Origin: Shewanella psychropiezotolerans
GTDB taxonomy: Bacteria > Pseudomonadota > Gammaproteobacteria > Enterobacterales > Shewanellaceae
Assembly (NCBI RefSeq): GCF_007197555.1
Contig: NZ_CP041614.1
Coordinates: forward strand, 3,650,001 to 3,714,000
Reading direction: 5' to 3'
Length of the DNA: 64,000 nt
The notes under the pieces were generated by a model. That model searched no databases. It saw only the letters and a program-made list of their open reading frames with translations, and was not told the origin of the DNA. Of this stretch, positions 40,741 through 50,020 are shown piece by piece. The stretch's first letter is position 1. Every line of letters starts with the position of its first letter. The position numbers were made by a program, and so were the translations under genes.

Positions 40741-41081
40741 AATTGTTAAACCTAAAAAAGAAATCAAAAACAAAGGCGATATCGACGCCTGTGCCAGCAC
40801 AAACCATAGAACAATCTGGCTCTGGCTTCAATATGAAACCTGATACCCAGACCATAAAAATGGGGCGTAATTAAACACCCCAGACGATGCTATTGCAAGC
40901 ATAAGATATAAAAATCTAAGGTCAAAAAACCCGTCAAGATTAACATGATTGGGGGTGAATTCGCACTCGACGTCGACTTTTTAAACAAATCAGCCCCAGA
41001 GATTAAAATCACTTAAAGATTGTTCATCCTTTTTCCACTATAATCCAGCATCGAAGCAGTCCCCAAGCAACAGAGAGTCAC
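40741..41081. other. Divergent region between speA and cvfB
   Basis: About 340 bp without a gene. A perfect -10 hexamer TATAAT (41039-41044) lies 38 bp before the cvfB start, but no -35 box has normal spacing. No hairpin of note. Confidence 0.4.
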
Positions 41082-41918
41082 ATGATACAAATAGGAAAAT
41101 CTTGCACCCTCGAAGTCGTAAAACGAGTCGACTTTGGCGTTTATCTCAATGCACACGACCTAGGCCAAGTACTATTGCCTAGCAAGGTGGTCCCCAAAGA
41201 GTGTAATGTCGGTGATGAAGTCGATGTTTTTCTCTATCTGGACTCAGAAGATGCCATCATTGCGACCACCAAGAAGCCACTGGCTGAAGTAGGTCAGTTT
41301 GCCTATTTAGAAGCTGTTGCTACCGGTCAATACGGTGCCTTCCTCGACTGGGGGCTAGATAAAGATCTGCTACTTCCTTTCGCTGAACAACACAGAGAGA
41401 TTGAAGTGGGTCGCTCCTATTTAGTCTATATCTACACCAGCAACGTCGATGAGCGCATTGTCGCCTCGGCTAAAGTCGATAAGTTCCTCGACAGAACGCC
41501 GCCTCCATATGATAAAGATGAAGCGGTTAACCTGATCATAGGTGGCACCACAGATCTTGGTTATAAAGCTATCATCAACCACAGCCATTGGGGCGTTATC
41601 TTCAAAAATGAGGTGTTTCGTACCCTGAGTTTTGGTCAAAGGTTGAAGGGCTTCATCAAGCAAGTACGCAGCGATGACAAAATAGACCTTATCCTGCAAC
41701 AAGGTGTAAAATCCGAATTGGATAAACATTCGACTACCATCATGTTTAAACTTAACCAAGCTGGCGGCTTCCTGCCTCTCAATGATAAGACTGATGCAGA
41801 AACCATCTATGCCAAAATGTCGATGAGTAAGAAAGCCTTCAAGAAAAGCATAGGTGGACTGTATAAGAATAAGCAGATCACCATAGCGCCCGATGGCATT
41901 AGAATAGTAGAAGACTAG
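41082..41918 (+). CDS. CvfB family S1-domain RNA-binding protein
   Basis: A 278-residue protein with consecutive S1-like domains (MIQIGKSCTLEVVKRVDFGVYL, QYGAFLDWGLDKDLLLPFAEQ, GYKAIINHSHWGVIFKNEVF) and a C-terminal winged helix (FLPLNDKTDAETIYAKMSMSKKAFKKSIGGLYK). This is the architecture of CvfB/YitL, an RNA-binding regulator in firmicutes whose gammaproteobacterial counterparts are uncharacterised. It is transcribed alone and ended by a strong hairpin. Confidence 0.87.
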   Translation: MIQIGKSCTLEVVKRVDFGVYLNAHDLGQVLLPSKVVPKECNVGDEVDVFLYLDSEDAIIATTKKPLAEVGQFAYLEAVATGQYGAFLDWGLDKDLLLPFAEQHREIEVGRSYLVYIYTSNVDERIVASAKVDKFLDRTPPPYDKDEAVNLIIGGTTDLGYKAIINHSHWGVIFKNEVFRTLSFGQRLKGFIKQVRSDDKIDLILQQGVKSELDKHSTTIMFKLNQAGGFLPLNDKTDAETIYAKMSMSKKAFKKSIGGLYKNKQITIAPDGIRIVED

Positions 41919-41996
41919 CTACATCTGGCCTAAGCATCGATAATTGTCTAGTTATCGTGCATAAAACCAGTAACTTATTGCTTGGCTCTTTGATTA

Positions 41997-42033
41997 AAAG
42001 CATGACTCTGTTATAACAAAGTCATGCTTTTTT
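41997..42033 (+). terminator. Terminator after cvfB
   Basis: AAAGCATGACT (41997-42007) pairs perfectly with AGTCATGCTTT (42020-42030), then TTT. It covers the 5' end of the longer yceH frame and so supports the later yceH start at 42048. Confidence 0.88.
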
Positions 42034-42047
42034 ATGAGTTTACTGAA

Positions 42048-42728
42048 ATGAATCTAACGCTCCATGAAGCAAGAGTGATCGCTTGTCTACTTGAGAAAGA
42101 AGTCACCACCCCAGATCAATATCCCTTATCGCTCAATTCACTCACTATGGCCTGTAACCAAAAGTCGAGTCGAGATCCGGTTCTTGCCATGACGGAAGCC
42201 GAAACTCAAGCCAGTATCGATGCGCTGATGAAACGCAGGCTAGTGACAGATCAAACTGGCTTCGGTTCGCGAGTGGTTAAGTATAAGCATAGATTCTGTA
42301 ACACCGAGTTTAGCGATCTACAGTTTAATTCGGCTCAATTCGCCATCATCTGCTTATTACTGTTACGGGGGCCCCAGACACCGGGAGAGTTGAAGAGTCG
42401 AAGTGGCCGTTTACACCTTTTCAACGATGTCAGCGAAGTCGATAAGACCTTACACTCGTTAACCCTCACCGACCCGGCTTTAGTCAAGCAACTTGCCAGA
42501 GAGCCTGGGAGACGAGACTCACGCTTTATCGGGCTTTTTTCAGACGAGGTGGCCCAAGCGAGTGGATCTGATATGGCATTCACGCCAACAAGCGCTCGCT
42601 CAATCGCAGCCCCAGAATCTGCCACTGAAGACCAGAGCTTAGCTCAAGCCGATTTAGTCGCAAGAGTGACCACGCTCGAGCAGGAAGTCGCTCAGTTAAA
42701 AGAAGCACTGCAGGATTTTCTCAACTGA
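42048..42728 (+). CDS. YceH family (UPF0502/DUF480) protein
   Basis: A 226-residue protein with two winged-helix domains, beginning [18 protein letters not shown] and [20 protein letters not shown], the DUF480 hallmark; [19 protein letters not shown] is the second conserved segment. A C-terminal coiled coil ([19 protein letters not shown]) closes the protein. The molecular role of the family is not established; DNA binding is likely from the fold. The start at 42048 is taken because the longer frame overlaps the cvfB terminator. Confidence 0.88.
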   Translation: MNLTLHEARVIACLLEKEVTTPDQYPLSLNSLTMACNQKSSRDPVLAMTEAETQASIDALMKRRLVTDQTGFGSRVVKYKHRFCNTEFSDLQFNSAQFAIICLLLLRGPQTPGELKSRSGRLHLFNDVSEVDKTLHSLTLTDPALVKQLAREPGRRDSRFIGLFSDEVAQASGSDMAFTPTSARSIAAPESATEDQSLAQADLVARVTTLEQEVAQLKEALQDFLN

Positions 42729-42842
42729 TAGCGCTGCCACATGAAACAGCATGTTACTAAACGAGATACAAGCACATATATGACAATGATAACCTGACGT
42801 CTGTATATCTTCGATAGCAATACATGCAGGATTTTCTCAACT
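42709..42842 (+). repeat. 18-bp direct repeat of the yceH 3' end
   Basis: TGCAGGATTTTCTCAACT occurs at 42709-42726 (end of yceH) and exactly again at 42825-42842. A second imperfect pair, CCTGACGTCTGTAT and TCTGACGCCTGTAT, overlaps the same interval. This indicates a small tandem duplication between yceH and the ABC transporter operon. Confidence 0.7.
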
Positions 42843-42886
42843 CATAATCTGACGCCTGTATCAGTGTTCGATAACTATAATAAGGG

Positions 42887-43729
42887 ATGATTTTGGAACC
42901 TAACCTAAATACCGGCTTAGTGCGCAATACGCTCATACTGGCCAAGTTTGAATTAAAGAAGTTACTGTTTAATCCTAAGGGCTTGATCGCCCTCATCGCC
43001 TTCACACTCGTGTGGATGTTGATCTTACTCTATCCCATTCGCGGCGCCTCGGATATTCTCCTGAGCGCGGATTTCAGGCAGTTGATCGCCGGGATATTTG
43101 GCGAGTCTTCGGTCGATAAACTCTTCCAGTGGCAAGTGGCTGAGATGGCGATATTTTGGGTCGCGGCCCTGTATCTCTTTCCCATGTTCAGCATTTTTGT
43201 CTCCGCCGATCAATTTGCCTCAGATAAAAGCAGAGGCAGCTTTCGCTTCTTGATCTTAAGGACGGGGCGAGACAGTTTATTTTTCGGTCGCTTCATCGGC
43301 CACATGCTCATTCAATCTTTACTATTAATGTTAACTGTAGCGGCCACGATACTGCTGGCACTGTCACGGGAGTCCAGCCTGTTACTGCCCGCATTAGGCT
43401 CAGGCCTGATGGTGTTTATTAATATCTTCATCATCTTGCTGCCATACACGGCCTTGATGGCCCTGCTCTCCTTGTACGCTAACTCCGCGAGACAAGCCAC
43501 TATCTACGCCATCTTATTCTGGGCCGTGAGTGCGATTGTGATTGCTATCGTCAATAGTCAGCTGCCCGCGGTTGGGGAACTATTAAGTTGGATATTACCC
43601 GGTGCTCAGCTAAGCATGATGATCAATACCCAAGGGATCGCTAGCCTGATTTATGCCCCGATACCTCTCATTCAAGCAGGCGTGTTACTTTTCATAGGCA
43701 GAAGTTACATGATCAGGAGTTCACTATGA
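42887..43729 (+). CDS. ABC-2 type transporter permease
   Basis: A 280-residue integral membrane protein with about six hydrophobic segments, beginning with a cytoplasmic part (TLILAKFELKKLLFNPKG) and then GLIALIAFTLVWMLILLY. The FVSADQFASDKSRGSFRFLILR loop is the typical ABC-2/NosY-like cytoplasmic region before the second helix. It overlaps the ATPase gene by ATGA, so the two form one exporter. The substrate is unknown. The SD (AAGGG) is only 2 bp from the ATG, so initiation may be weak. Confidence 0.85.
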   Translation: MILEPNLNTGLVRNTLILAKFELKKLLFNPKGLIALIAFTLVWMLILLYPIRGASDILLSADFRQLIAGIFGESSVDKLFQWQVAEMAIFWVAALYLFPMFSIFVSADQFASDKSRGSFRFLILRTGRDSLFFGRFIGHMLIQSLLLMLTVAATILLALSRESSLLLPALGSGLMVFINIFIILLPYTALMALLSLYANSARQATIYAILFWAVSAIVIAIVNSQLPAVGELLSWILPGAQLSMMINTQGIASLIYAPIPLIQAGVLLFIGRSYMIRSSL

Positions 43730-44625
43730 GTCTGATTAAATGTGAAAATCTCAGTAAATCCTACGGCAGTAAACTCGCATTGGATTCGGTCACACTCGAG
43801 CTGAAACCCGGGGCACCAATCGCCCTCGTAGGCCCGAACGGTGCGGGCAAGACCACCCTGTTTAGCTTACTTTGCGGATACCTGCTACCCAGTCACGGCA
43901 AAGTGACCATAATGGGTGAGAAGCCCGGCAGCAGAAAATTACTCGGCAGAGTCTCCTCCTTACCACAAGACGCCAGCCTGGATCCAAACCTAAACCTTAT
44001 CACCCAATTCACCCTGTTTGGCACCCTGCAGGGATTGACTAAGAACCAGGCTAAGGCCGAGGGCCTGCGTGTCCTGTCACTGGTGGGATTGAGTGATGTT
44101 GTCGAGCAAAAGCCAACGGCATTAAGCCATGGAATGAGTAAGCGTGCATCCATAGCTCAAGCCTTAATAGGTTCACCTCAGATGGTGCTATTAGATGAGC
44201 CCACGGCAGGACTGGACCCAGTCAATGCCAAGGTGGTCCGTGAGCTGGTCAAGTCCCTTTCAGCTAATATCACCTTCGTCATTAGCTCACATAACTTAGA
44301 TGAGTTAGAGAAACTCTGCGATCAGGTGCTCTACTTAGATCAAGGAAAGTTAGGCCAATCTGTTTCTATGCAGGAGAACTTACTCGATGAGTACCTGACG
44401 ATTTCGATGCAGGAGTGCGACAATCAGGCGTTAATTGCACGAGTTGAAGCGCTAACAGGCATAAATTCGGTGACCCTTAAACAGGAGAATGAATTTTTAA
44501 TTCATTACGCAGCCAGTGAGGTAAAAGATATAGAGGTGCAGCTTTTTACCCTATTCGCCAGTCTCGGCTGGAGGTACAAGGCGATACTCAAGGGACGTAC
44601 TCTGGAAGACAAACTCTTCTCTTAA
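43726..44625 (+). CDS. ABC transporter ATP-binding protein
   Basis: A 299-residue ATPase. Walker A is GPNGAGKTTL (about 37), the signature appears as LSHGMSKRASIAQAL (in place of canonical LSGGQ), and Walker B is MVLLDEPTAGLDP; the switch histidine is in FVISSHNLDEL. A C-terminal extension of about 85 residues may regulate it. It partners with the permease encoded by the overlapping upstream gene and ends in a strong terminator. Confidence 0.92.
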   Translation: MSLIKCENLSKSYGSKLALDSVTLELKPGAPIALVGPNGAGKTTLFSLLCGYLLPSHGKVTIMGEKPGSRKLLGRVSSLPQDASLDPNLNLITQFTLFGTLQGLTKNQAKAEGLRVLSLVGLSDVVEQKPTALSHGMSKRASIAQALIGSPQMVLLDEPTAGLDPVNAKVVRELVKSLSANITFVISSHNLDELEKLCDQVLYLDQGKLGQSVSMQENLLDEYLTISMQECDNQALIARVEALTGINSVTLKQENEFLIHYAASEVKDIEVQLFTLFASLGWRYKAILKGRTLEDKLFS

Positions 44626-44652
44626 CTTAATACCATCATATCAATCAATAGC

Positions 44653-44680
44653 AAGGGCGCCCATGAGGCGCCCTTCTTTT
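44653..44680 (+). terminator. Terminator after the ABC transporter operon
   Basis: AAGGGCGCC-CATGA-GGCGCCCTT is a perfect 9-bp stem followed by CTTTT, about 30 bp past the stop. Confidence 0.9.
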
Positions 44681-44853
44681 ACCCACAACTTTAGAGGAAT
44701 GAGGTTTATAGGAGAGGCTTGTTCAAAGGTATAAATGAAGATGAGTTTGGGTGCCAGAAGTGGCCCTTAGTCAACTCGCTAACACTATGCTGAATGAGAG
44801 TTCCAGAAAGCCTAACACTTTGAGTTAAATTATTATTTTCTAAATTGCAGGCA

Positions 44854-44883
44854 AAAAAAGAGCCGCGATAAATCGCAGCTCTT
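44854..44883 (-). terminator. Terminator of the cold-shock gene
   Basis: Minus strand AAGAGCTGCGAT-TT-ATCGCGGCTCTT followed by a run of seven T, about 45 bp past the stop. Confidence 0.88.
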
Positions 44884-44927
44884 ACAAATTCTTTTGGATT
44901 AGCTAAAAGCTAATCGAAAGTCCAAAC

Positions 44928-45134
44928 CTAAACGATAGTTACGTTTTCAGCTTGTGGACCTTTCTGACCTTGAGTCACAGTGAATTGAACTTTCTGACCT
45001 TCGTCAAGAGTTTTGAAACCGTCTGACTGAATCGCACGGAAGTGAACGAAGACGTCTGGACCAGACTCTTGCTCGATAAATCCAAAACCTTTGTCAGAGT
45101 TGAACCACTTAACAACGCCAGTAACTTGAGACAT
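44928..45134 (-). CDS. Cold-shock protein, CspA family
   Basis: A 68-residue single-domain OB-fold RNA chaperone. The nucleic-acid binding motifs are KGFGFI (RNP1) and VFVHF (RNP2) within [20 protein letters not shown]. It is the size of CspA/CspE-type proteins. An untranslated region of about 160-300 bp precedes it, similar to the long leaders of cold-inducible csp genes, but no cold-shock box was identified. Copy assignment (CspA, C, E or G) is not possible from sequence alone. Confidence 0.94.
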   Translation of the reverse strand: MSQVTGVVKWFNSDKGFGFIEQESGPDVFVHFRAIQSDGFKTLDEGQKVQFTVTQGQKGPQAENVTIV

Positions 45135-45434
45135 GATATAAATCCTGTAACTAAATAAAAAAATAAAGCCAAAACGGCAGTAAGCTGGAAAATGCCGGTA
45201 TTACTTATGTTAACAGGACGAACGGATCGCATTGATACATAAAAATAAGCCCAACCTTCAAGCTGCGTTCACTATAAATCATTCTCAGCCTATGTCAACA
45301 ATCAAACACAATAAGTCAGTCTAATTTCGCTTTATTTTCTGTCGCTTGTCCAAATTAGCGCTAGCAATAAATGGGGGAAAAACACTAAAAACAAACGCTT
45401 GGTCACTTTTTAATCGATCATTGTAATTTAAAAA
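45135..45434. other. Region upstream of the cold-shock gene
   Basis: About 300 bp with no gene, AT-rich. It probably holds the promoter and long leader of the csp gene, read leftward. Confidence 0.4.
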
Positions 45435-46238
45435 TTAAATTGCTTTAAATACTTCGATTTTAAAATCGAGTTCACACTTGAGGCCTTGGCTAATCATGTC
45501 GGCTTTCTGCTGCTGAGTTAACTTCCAGCTATAAGGGGTCATATTAAGGAAATGAGTGATATCCACTTCATTGCTCAACACCAGCTCAGCCTCTAGATTT
45601 TCTCTATGCACTAATTCGAAGCCCTCTATATAGCTACTCTCACTAATATGGTGTTTAGGTGCCTCGTAAATGAGTTCTTTCAGGGCAAAGTGATGATGCT
45701 TGCCAGCAGATACCGTAATGAGCGTGCCGCCCAGTTTAATGACTCGTCTCAGCTCCTCGTCTAATGAAGGAGCGTATATTCGTAACATGAAATCGAACTG
45801 TTCATTTTCAAATGGCATTTCAAATGCACTGGCAACGCAAAAACTCATGTCTTTGTATCGCTTAGACGCATATTTTAATGCTGACTTAGAGATATCTAGC
45901 CCTTGCAGGTCCAGCTCAGGCAAGCTATCAAACAAACGGTGACTATAATAGCCTTCCCCACAGCCGACATCCAAACCCAGCTTGGCGCCCGGACAACGGT
46001 GCTTGGCGAGTGCATTCACTCTGTCACTGAGCAGTTGGTAATGACCTTGATTAAGAAACTCTCTCCTAGCGAACATCATCTCTTTATTGTCGCCAGGATC
46101 TTTAGAATGTTTGTTCTGTACCGGCAACAGGTTGACGTAACCCTCCTTAGCACAATCAAATCTATGATTATTGGAGCAGGACCAGGTCTTCTGTTGAAGC
46201 ATCAAAGGGGTTTTACAGATGGGGCAAACGTATTTCAT
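45435..46238 (-). CDS. rlmA: 23S rRNA (guanine-745-N1)-methyltransferase RlmA
   Basis: A 267-residue SAM-dependent enzyme. The N-terminal zinc finger is visible (YVCPICKTPL then WSCSNNHRFD), followed by CAKEGYVNLLPVQ and KDPGDNKEMMFARREFLNQGHY, diagnostic of RlmA(I)/RrmA. The SAM-binding motif is LGLDVGCGEGYYS. It methylates G745 in helix 35. The ATG at 46238 is chosen because the 11-residue extension is absent in the family. It follows an uncharacterised gene by 22 bp on the same strand. Confidence 0.92.
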   Translation of the reverse strand: MKYVCPICKTPLMLQQKTWSCSNNHRFDCAKEGYVNLLPVQNKHSKDPGDNKEMMFARREFLNQGHYQLLSDRVNALAKHRCPGAKLGLDVGCGEGYYSHRLFDSLPELDLQGLDISKSALKYASKRYKDMSFCVASAFEMPFENEQFDFMLRIYAPSLDEELRRVIKLGGTLITVSAGKHHHFALKELIYEAPKHHISESSYIEGFELVHRENLEAELVLSNEVDITHFLNMTPYSWKLTQQQKADMISQGLKCELDFKIEVFKAI

Positions 46239-46260
46239 TTTTAATCCAATGGTCCTAGGG

Positions 46261-47076
46261 TTATTCTTCATCCAAAATGAGTTCTTGTATCATGTCATTG
46301 ACGGCAGGGGTCGAAAGCAGGCGATAATACTCTAATTTTCGAGCCTGAACATCATTAGTTAATTTATGATGCGAAGCCGCTTGCCAATTTGGCCGTTCCA
46401 CAGATTGATTGAAACTCCGTGATAGCCACTGCTTCTTGCGGGACAGCTGCGCATCAAGCTTCAATACTTCCACACTGACATCCGGGTGTCTTAGCACGAG
46501 TTCGCTACAGCCAAACCTGGAAAGATCGCTTCTGACATTTTCCAGCTCAGAAAGCTCGAGTAAAATTTGCTCGGTAGTGAAACCATGAAGCACCTCTCTC
46601 GACACCAAAGCCCTCGCCTGCACTAACTCTCTGGGCCCATGAAACAGGCGCAAGTCTTCTTCGAGCGCCACTAATTGCCACTTAGTAGAATCGGCTATAC
46701 TAAATTCGACATTTTCATTGGCTTTGAAGTCTATATTAATCGCCAGTCCAGACCTCAGCTGTTGTCCACATAAGGTGGGAGAAACGCCTAATCCAGAAAA
46801 TAACCGCCAACCTTGCCCTACCCCTCTTGAGAGGATACTGGTGTCAGGTTTTGTTTGCGTCAGCTGTGATCCGCACTTAAGCGATAAAAATGGATGCAAC
46901 CTAAATAACACAGATAATGATGTCGGACCGACTTCGACTAAAATAAACTCACCGACATGACCACTCATGGCCTGTAGCAAACCAAAATCACTGACAGTTT
47001 CATTAAGATATATATTGAGAGTCGAGCCATGATCAAAAGTAAGGATTTCAGGCTGGGTTAGCAAGGGTTCAAACAT
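46261..47076 (-). CDS. Uncharacterised 271-residue protein
   Basis: No named family was recognised. It is a soluble protein, with no signal peptide or membrane segment, mixed beta-rich N-terminal half (FILVEVGPTSLSVLFRLHPFL, RSGLAINIDFKANENVEF) and a helical C-terminal half (TTEQILLELSELENVRSDLSRFG, VEVLKLDAQLSRKKQWLSRSF). The last 60 residues are basic then acidic. It overlaps nothing and precedes rlmA by 22 bp, so co-transcription with rlmA is likely, perhaps linking it to RNA or translation; that is only suggestion. Confidence 0.6.
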   Translation of the reverse strand: MFEPLLTQPEILTFDHGSTLNIYLNETVSDFGLLQAMSGHVGEFILVEVGPTSLSVLFRLHPFLSLKCGSQLTQTKPDTSILSRGVGQGWRLFSGLGVSPTLCGQQLRSGLAINIDFKANENVEFSIADSTKWQLVALEEDLRLFHGPRELVQARALVSREVLHGFTTEQILLELSELENVRSDLSRFGCSELVLRHPDVSVEVLKLDAQLSRKKQWLSRSFNQSVERPNWQAASHHKLTNDVQARKLEYYRLLSTPAVNDMIQELILDEE

Positions 47077-47486
47077 GACAAATTCACCTCAGGTTAAGGA
47101 GGCAGTGTACCTTGCTTCCTTTTACAGCACCAGAGGGGTAAGAGACTAAAAACAAACAGGATAAACGAATATGACAATTTAATTATTAGCATCGGCCCGA
47201 CACTATCAAAAATAGATGGGTGACTCTGTGATCTGAGCTTATTGTAATTTTATGGCCTCCACAATGACAAGCTTTTAAGACGTTCACTAATAGTACAGTG
47301 CCTACCGCTTCATAAATAATACACTTTACGACAAAGCAAAACGGCTCACATATTTCTAGGCAAGCCGTTCATTACCGATCATAACTCAATAACTCAATAA
47401 CTCAATAACTCAATAACTCAATAACTCAGCCCCAACATGAGGCTTTTGGATATACTATCAAAGTGAGTGATTAATTATATGAGTAC
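47077..47486. other. Intergenic region at the start of the accessory zone, with tandem repeats
   Basis: About 410 bp with no gene. The only structure is the 8-bp tandem array listed separately. Base composition becomes AT-rich from here to about 58 kb. Confidence 0.5.
47381..47428 (+). repeat. Six copies of the 8-mer ATAACTCA
   Basis: The unit ATAACTCA is repeated six times without change (48 bp). Such perfect short arrays can change copy number by replication slippage. It is not inside a gene. Confidence 0.92.
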
Positions 47487-47984
47487 TTAATTTCGCCCTA
47501 CGTACTCATTATTTGGCATATTGTAAGGGTCATCGGTACTGGTGTTTCTTGTTACTGTATAATGCTGTCCTAACTCCCCTTTTTTAAACAGTACAAATTC
47601 AGCAAAGCTCGTTCCCGAACTATGATAATTAAAAACTGTTGCATCAGGATTGTCAGGGAATGTTATTTCGATTGAGCTAATTAGGCATAAATTACGCCCT
47701 ACATCTCTAAAAGCTTGATTGGCAGAAAGTTTGAAAGTCGATTGACCGCACCATTTGTACTTAGCTACTCCCTCTATATTTTGATCTGTTGAATTGAATA
47801 CCTTTACTTGTGCATATCCACCGTCACCAGAATAATTTACCGGATCATCCTGAGCCATTTCAGCTGTTTCAGCCATGGCTGCATCTTCATCAAACTTTAA
47901 ATTTTCTGTCTGTTCTGCATAAGCATAAGCTGAGGAGAGAATAAGGACAGAAGCTATCACCTTAGCTATTTTGCTGTTAATCAT
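47487..47984 (-). CDS. Secreted protein of unknown function
   Basis: A 165-residue protein with a good signal peptide (MINSKIAKVIASVLILSSAYAYA). The mature part starts with an acidic segment (EDAAMAETAEMAQDD) and continues as a beta-rich domain with two cysteines (YKWCGQ and NLCLISS) that could form a disulfide. No family was recognised. It is AT-rich compared with the core genes to its left. Confidence 0.55.
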   Translation of the reverse strand: MINSKIAKVIASVLILSSAYAYAEQTENLKFDEDAAMAETAEMAQDDPVNYSGDGGYAQVKVFNSTDQNIEGVAKYKWCGQSTFKLSANQAFRDVGRNLCLISSIEITFPDNPDATVFNYHSSGTSFAEFVLFKKGELGQHYTVTRNTSTDDPYNMPNNEYVGRN

Positions 47985-48234
47985 TTTATCACCAATTATA
48001 TAAAAAACTTATTTTCAAGGACACACGCCACCATTAATTCAACGGCAACAGTGCAGAACAGAATTAAAACATAAAAGGCAGTAGTATCGCTGCTGACCGT
48101 AGGGACAGCTTGCAACAACACTCTAATAACATCAATGTGTTAGGTGAGCAACATCTAAGGATGGCAAGAAGTATTTCAATGCCTATTTAAACAGCAGAAT
48201 ACTAAATAGCATCAATGGTTCAGGGTTATTAATT

Positions 48235-48259
48235 AGGCTAACGACAAGGGGTATAATAG
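48235..48259 (+). repeat. 25-bp dispersed repeat, copy 1
   Basis: This segment, beginning AGGCTAACGACAAGGG and ending TATAATAG, differs by one base from 50021-50045. Both copies lie in gene-poor DNA. Confidence 0.75.
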
Positions 48260-48319
48260 CAGGGCATGAGGGATACTTGTTACCTCTTAAATAGATAGGT
48301 TAACCAGATATCATCTATC

Positions 48320-48348
48320 TTCGTCAACTGCCTTTTAGGTGAGTTGTT
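48320..48348 (+). repeat. 29-bp imperfect dispersed repeat, copy 1
   Basis: The segment beginning TTCGTCAACTG and continuing CTTTTAGGTGAGTTG is similar to 49383-49411 (about five differences). Confidence 0.6.
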
Positions 48349-48424
48349 CATTATCGACTCATTATTCATCCTAACCGCGAAGGTTAATTATTCATCATGG
48401 TCATAAAGTTGAAAAGGAAGAAAA

Positions 48425-48727
48425 ATGAAAATCAGTAAAACTTTATTAATATTTCTATATGCAAGTATATTATTTCCGCTCGTCGGCATAGCGGTAGCAA
48501 ACCCAGTAGAAACCACTAAACAATTTGAAAACAATGAAGTAATCCAAAGTGAACTGCTTATGAGAAAAAACAAATATCTACCAATGAGCGAAGGTCAATA
48601 CTACGACATAAGAACTTCTAGCGGCGATAAATTTAATTTATTTATAGATAGCATTAATGGAAACTGGGTAGAAAGTGACGGTGAGTTCTTTAATACCGAG
48701 CTAATGATTTCAATAAGACCACTTTAA
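48425..48727 (+). CDS. Small secreted protein, unknown
   Basis: A 100-residue protein with an N-terminal signal sequence (MKISKTLLIFLYASILFPLVGIAVA) and a strong ribosome site (AAGGAAG, 7 bp upstream). The mature part is hydrophilic with no cysteine and no recognised motif (YYDIRTSSGDKFNLFIDS). Similar small single-domain secreted proteins are common in accessory regions. Function unknown. Confidence 0.5.
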   Translation: MKISKTLLIFLYASILFPLVGIAVANPVETTKQFENNEVIQSELLMRKNKYLPMSEGQYYDIRTSSGDKFNLFIDSINGNWVESDGEFFNTELMISIRPL

Positions 48728-49306
48728 CGTCATAACTTAGTCGTTACTACTCCGTTAGTGGCGACACATTAAATTATCATTTAAAAAAACTCTAGCTTTA
48801 CCAAATGCTAATTAACCTTCATCACTTTAAAAGCAGCATGACTTAATTAAATACAACTCAATTGAGCATACCAATGATGGGAAGCTTATTCAAAAAAACA
48901 CTTAATAATTAAATTAAAAGCTAGACTGAACTTTATCATTTCAAGGTATAGAGCTCCATTATAGGTTCAAGTGTCACAGTGCTGGAATAGGCTAATTATC
49001 AAGAGTGATTTTTTACTTGTTTCTTCAGAAAAACAGGAGTTTCAAAGGACCACATTACAGCTTTAACAGCCCTGAACCAGCATCTAAAAAATTTGCATTT
49101 AATTTAAATTATTATGATTTATATCAAAGAAATAACTGTACACTTGAAGCTGAATTTACCACGCTTATGGTTGATGATTTCATCTTTATGTCAACTGACC
49201 ATAGGGAGAGTTGCTCAGTATTACTCTATCCCTCATTCTAGTGGCGAAGGAAAGGCATTCCACTTGCTTTTTTGCGTTACTCATTATCAAACATTGCTAT
49301 CTTTTG

Positions 49307-49343
49307 ACCGCTAAGTTGCTACCCTATCTTAGCGGTTTTTTTT
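49307..49343 (+). terminator. Terminator-like hairpin without a clear upstream gene
   Basis: ACCGCTAAG and CTTAGCGGT form a 9-bp stem with a 12-base loop, followed by eight T. A strong terminator here suggests that something upstream (possibly the weak frame at 49005-49241 or a small RNA) is or was transcribed. Confidence 0.75.
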
Positions 49344-49382
49344 TGCCTTAATTTCTTACCGTCTAACTACCTAGATTTAATT

Positions 49383-49411
49383 TTCGTCAACTGAGCTTTA
49401 GGGGAGTTACT
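49383..49411 (+). repeat. 29-bp imperfect dispersed repeat, copy 2
   Basis: Copy of the 48320 repeat: TTCGTCAACTGAGCTTTAGG, then GGAGTTACT. Confidence 0.6.
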
Positions 49412-50020
49412 CGTCACCAATCAATCATTCCAGTATGGGAAGTTAGATTCCGATTTAGTTTTCAGTGACTCCAACCCGCTAATTCCCCCGCCCTTGTTCA
49501 AAGTAGAAGAGCACCACATATTTCAGGACTCAACATTTTTCCTGCTAAATAAGCATAAATGAGAGTAACTTGATTATTAAAATCTAAAATGTCGACTTAT
49601 CTCTAAAATTAAACCATCAAAAATTCCGAACGTAAGTTCGGTTAACTGTTTTATCTTGAGATCTGTACTCTATTGGGAAAATGGTTCTCTGCTAGGCACT
49701 ATCTATCCATTTATGGCAATTCGCAGCCCCCTTGCCTACGTTTACGCTCTAGATGCTGACAGTAAGCATCTAACTCCTGGAGCGTTTCTACAGGGCCTTT
49801 AAACAGCAATTGAACTCTGAGGATCCTGCTGTATCTGCCACCTTGGCACGAATGGGAATATCTATTCATGAAGAGTGGTTCACATACGCCATGCAGGTCT
49901 AAACAGAGGACTTGCACCTCCAATCTTCTACCGCTTTATCTAGGCTCACTGGCTGGCTTATTATTTGTAATGTCACAATACTTACTGATTTATACCACTA
50001 ACGGCCCAGCGTACTCAATC

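Larger units (their letters stand above)
47985..48424. other. Gene-poor AT-rich segment
   Basis: About 440 bp. It contains one member of each of two short repeat pairs (48235-48259 and 48320-48348) listed separately. No gene seen. Confidence 0.5.

Noticed and set aside
47381..47428. CRISPR-like array
   Set aside because: The units are 8 bp with no spacers, and no cas genes are in the window.
49005..49241. 78-residue frame with GTG start
   Set aside because: No ribosome site or recognisable features; retained only as a possible source of the transcript ending at 49307.
49711..49923. 70-residue minus-strand frame in gene-poor DNA
   Set aside because: Possibly a fragment of an old gene, but no start signal and no family; not strong enough to call.
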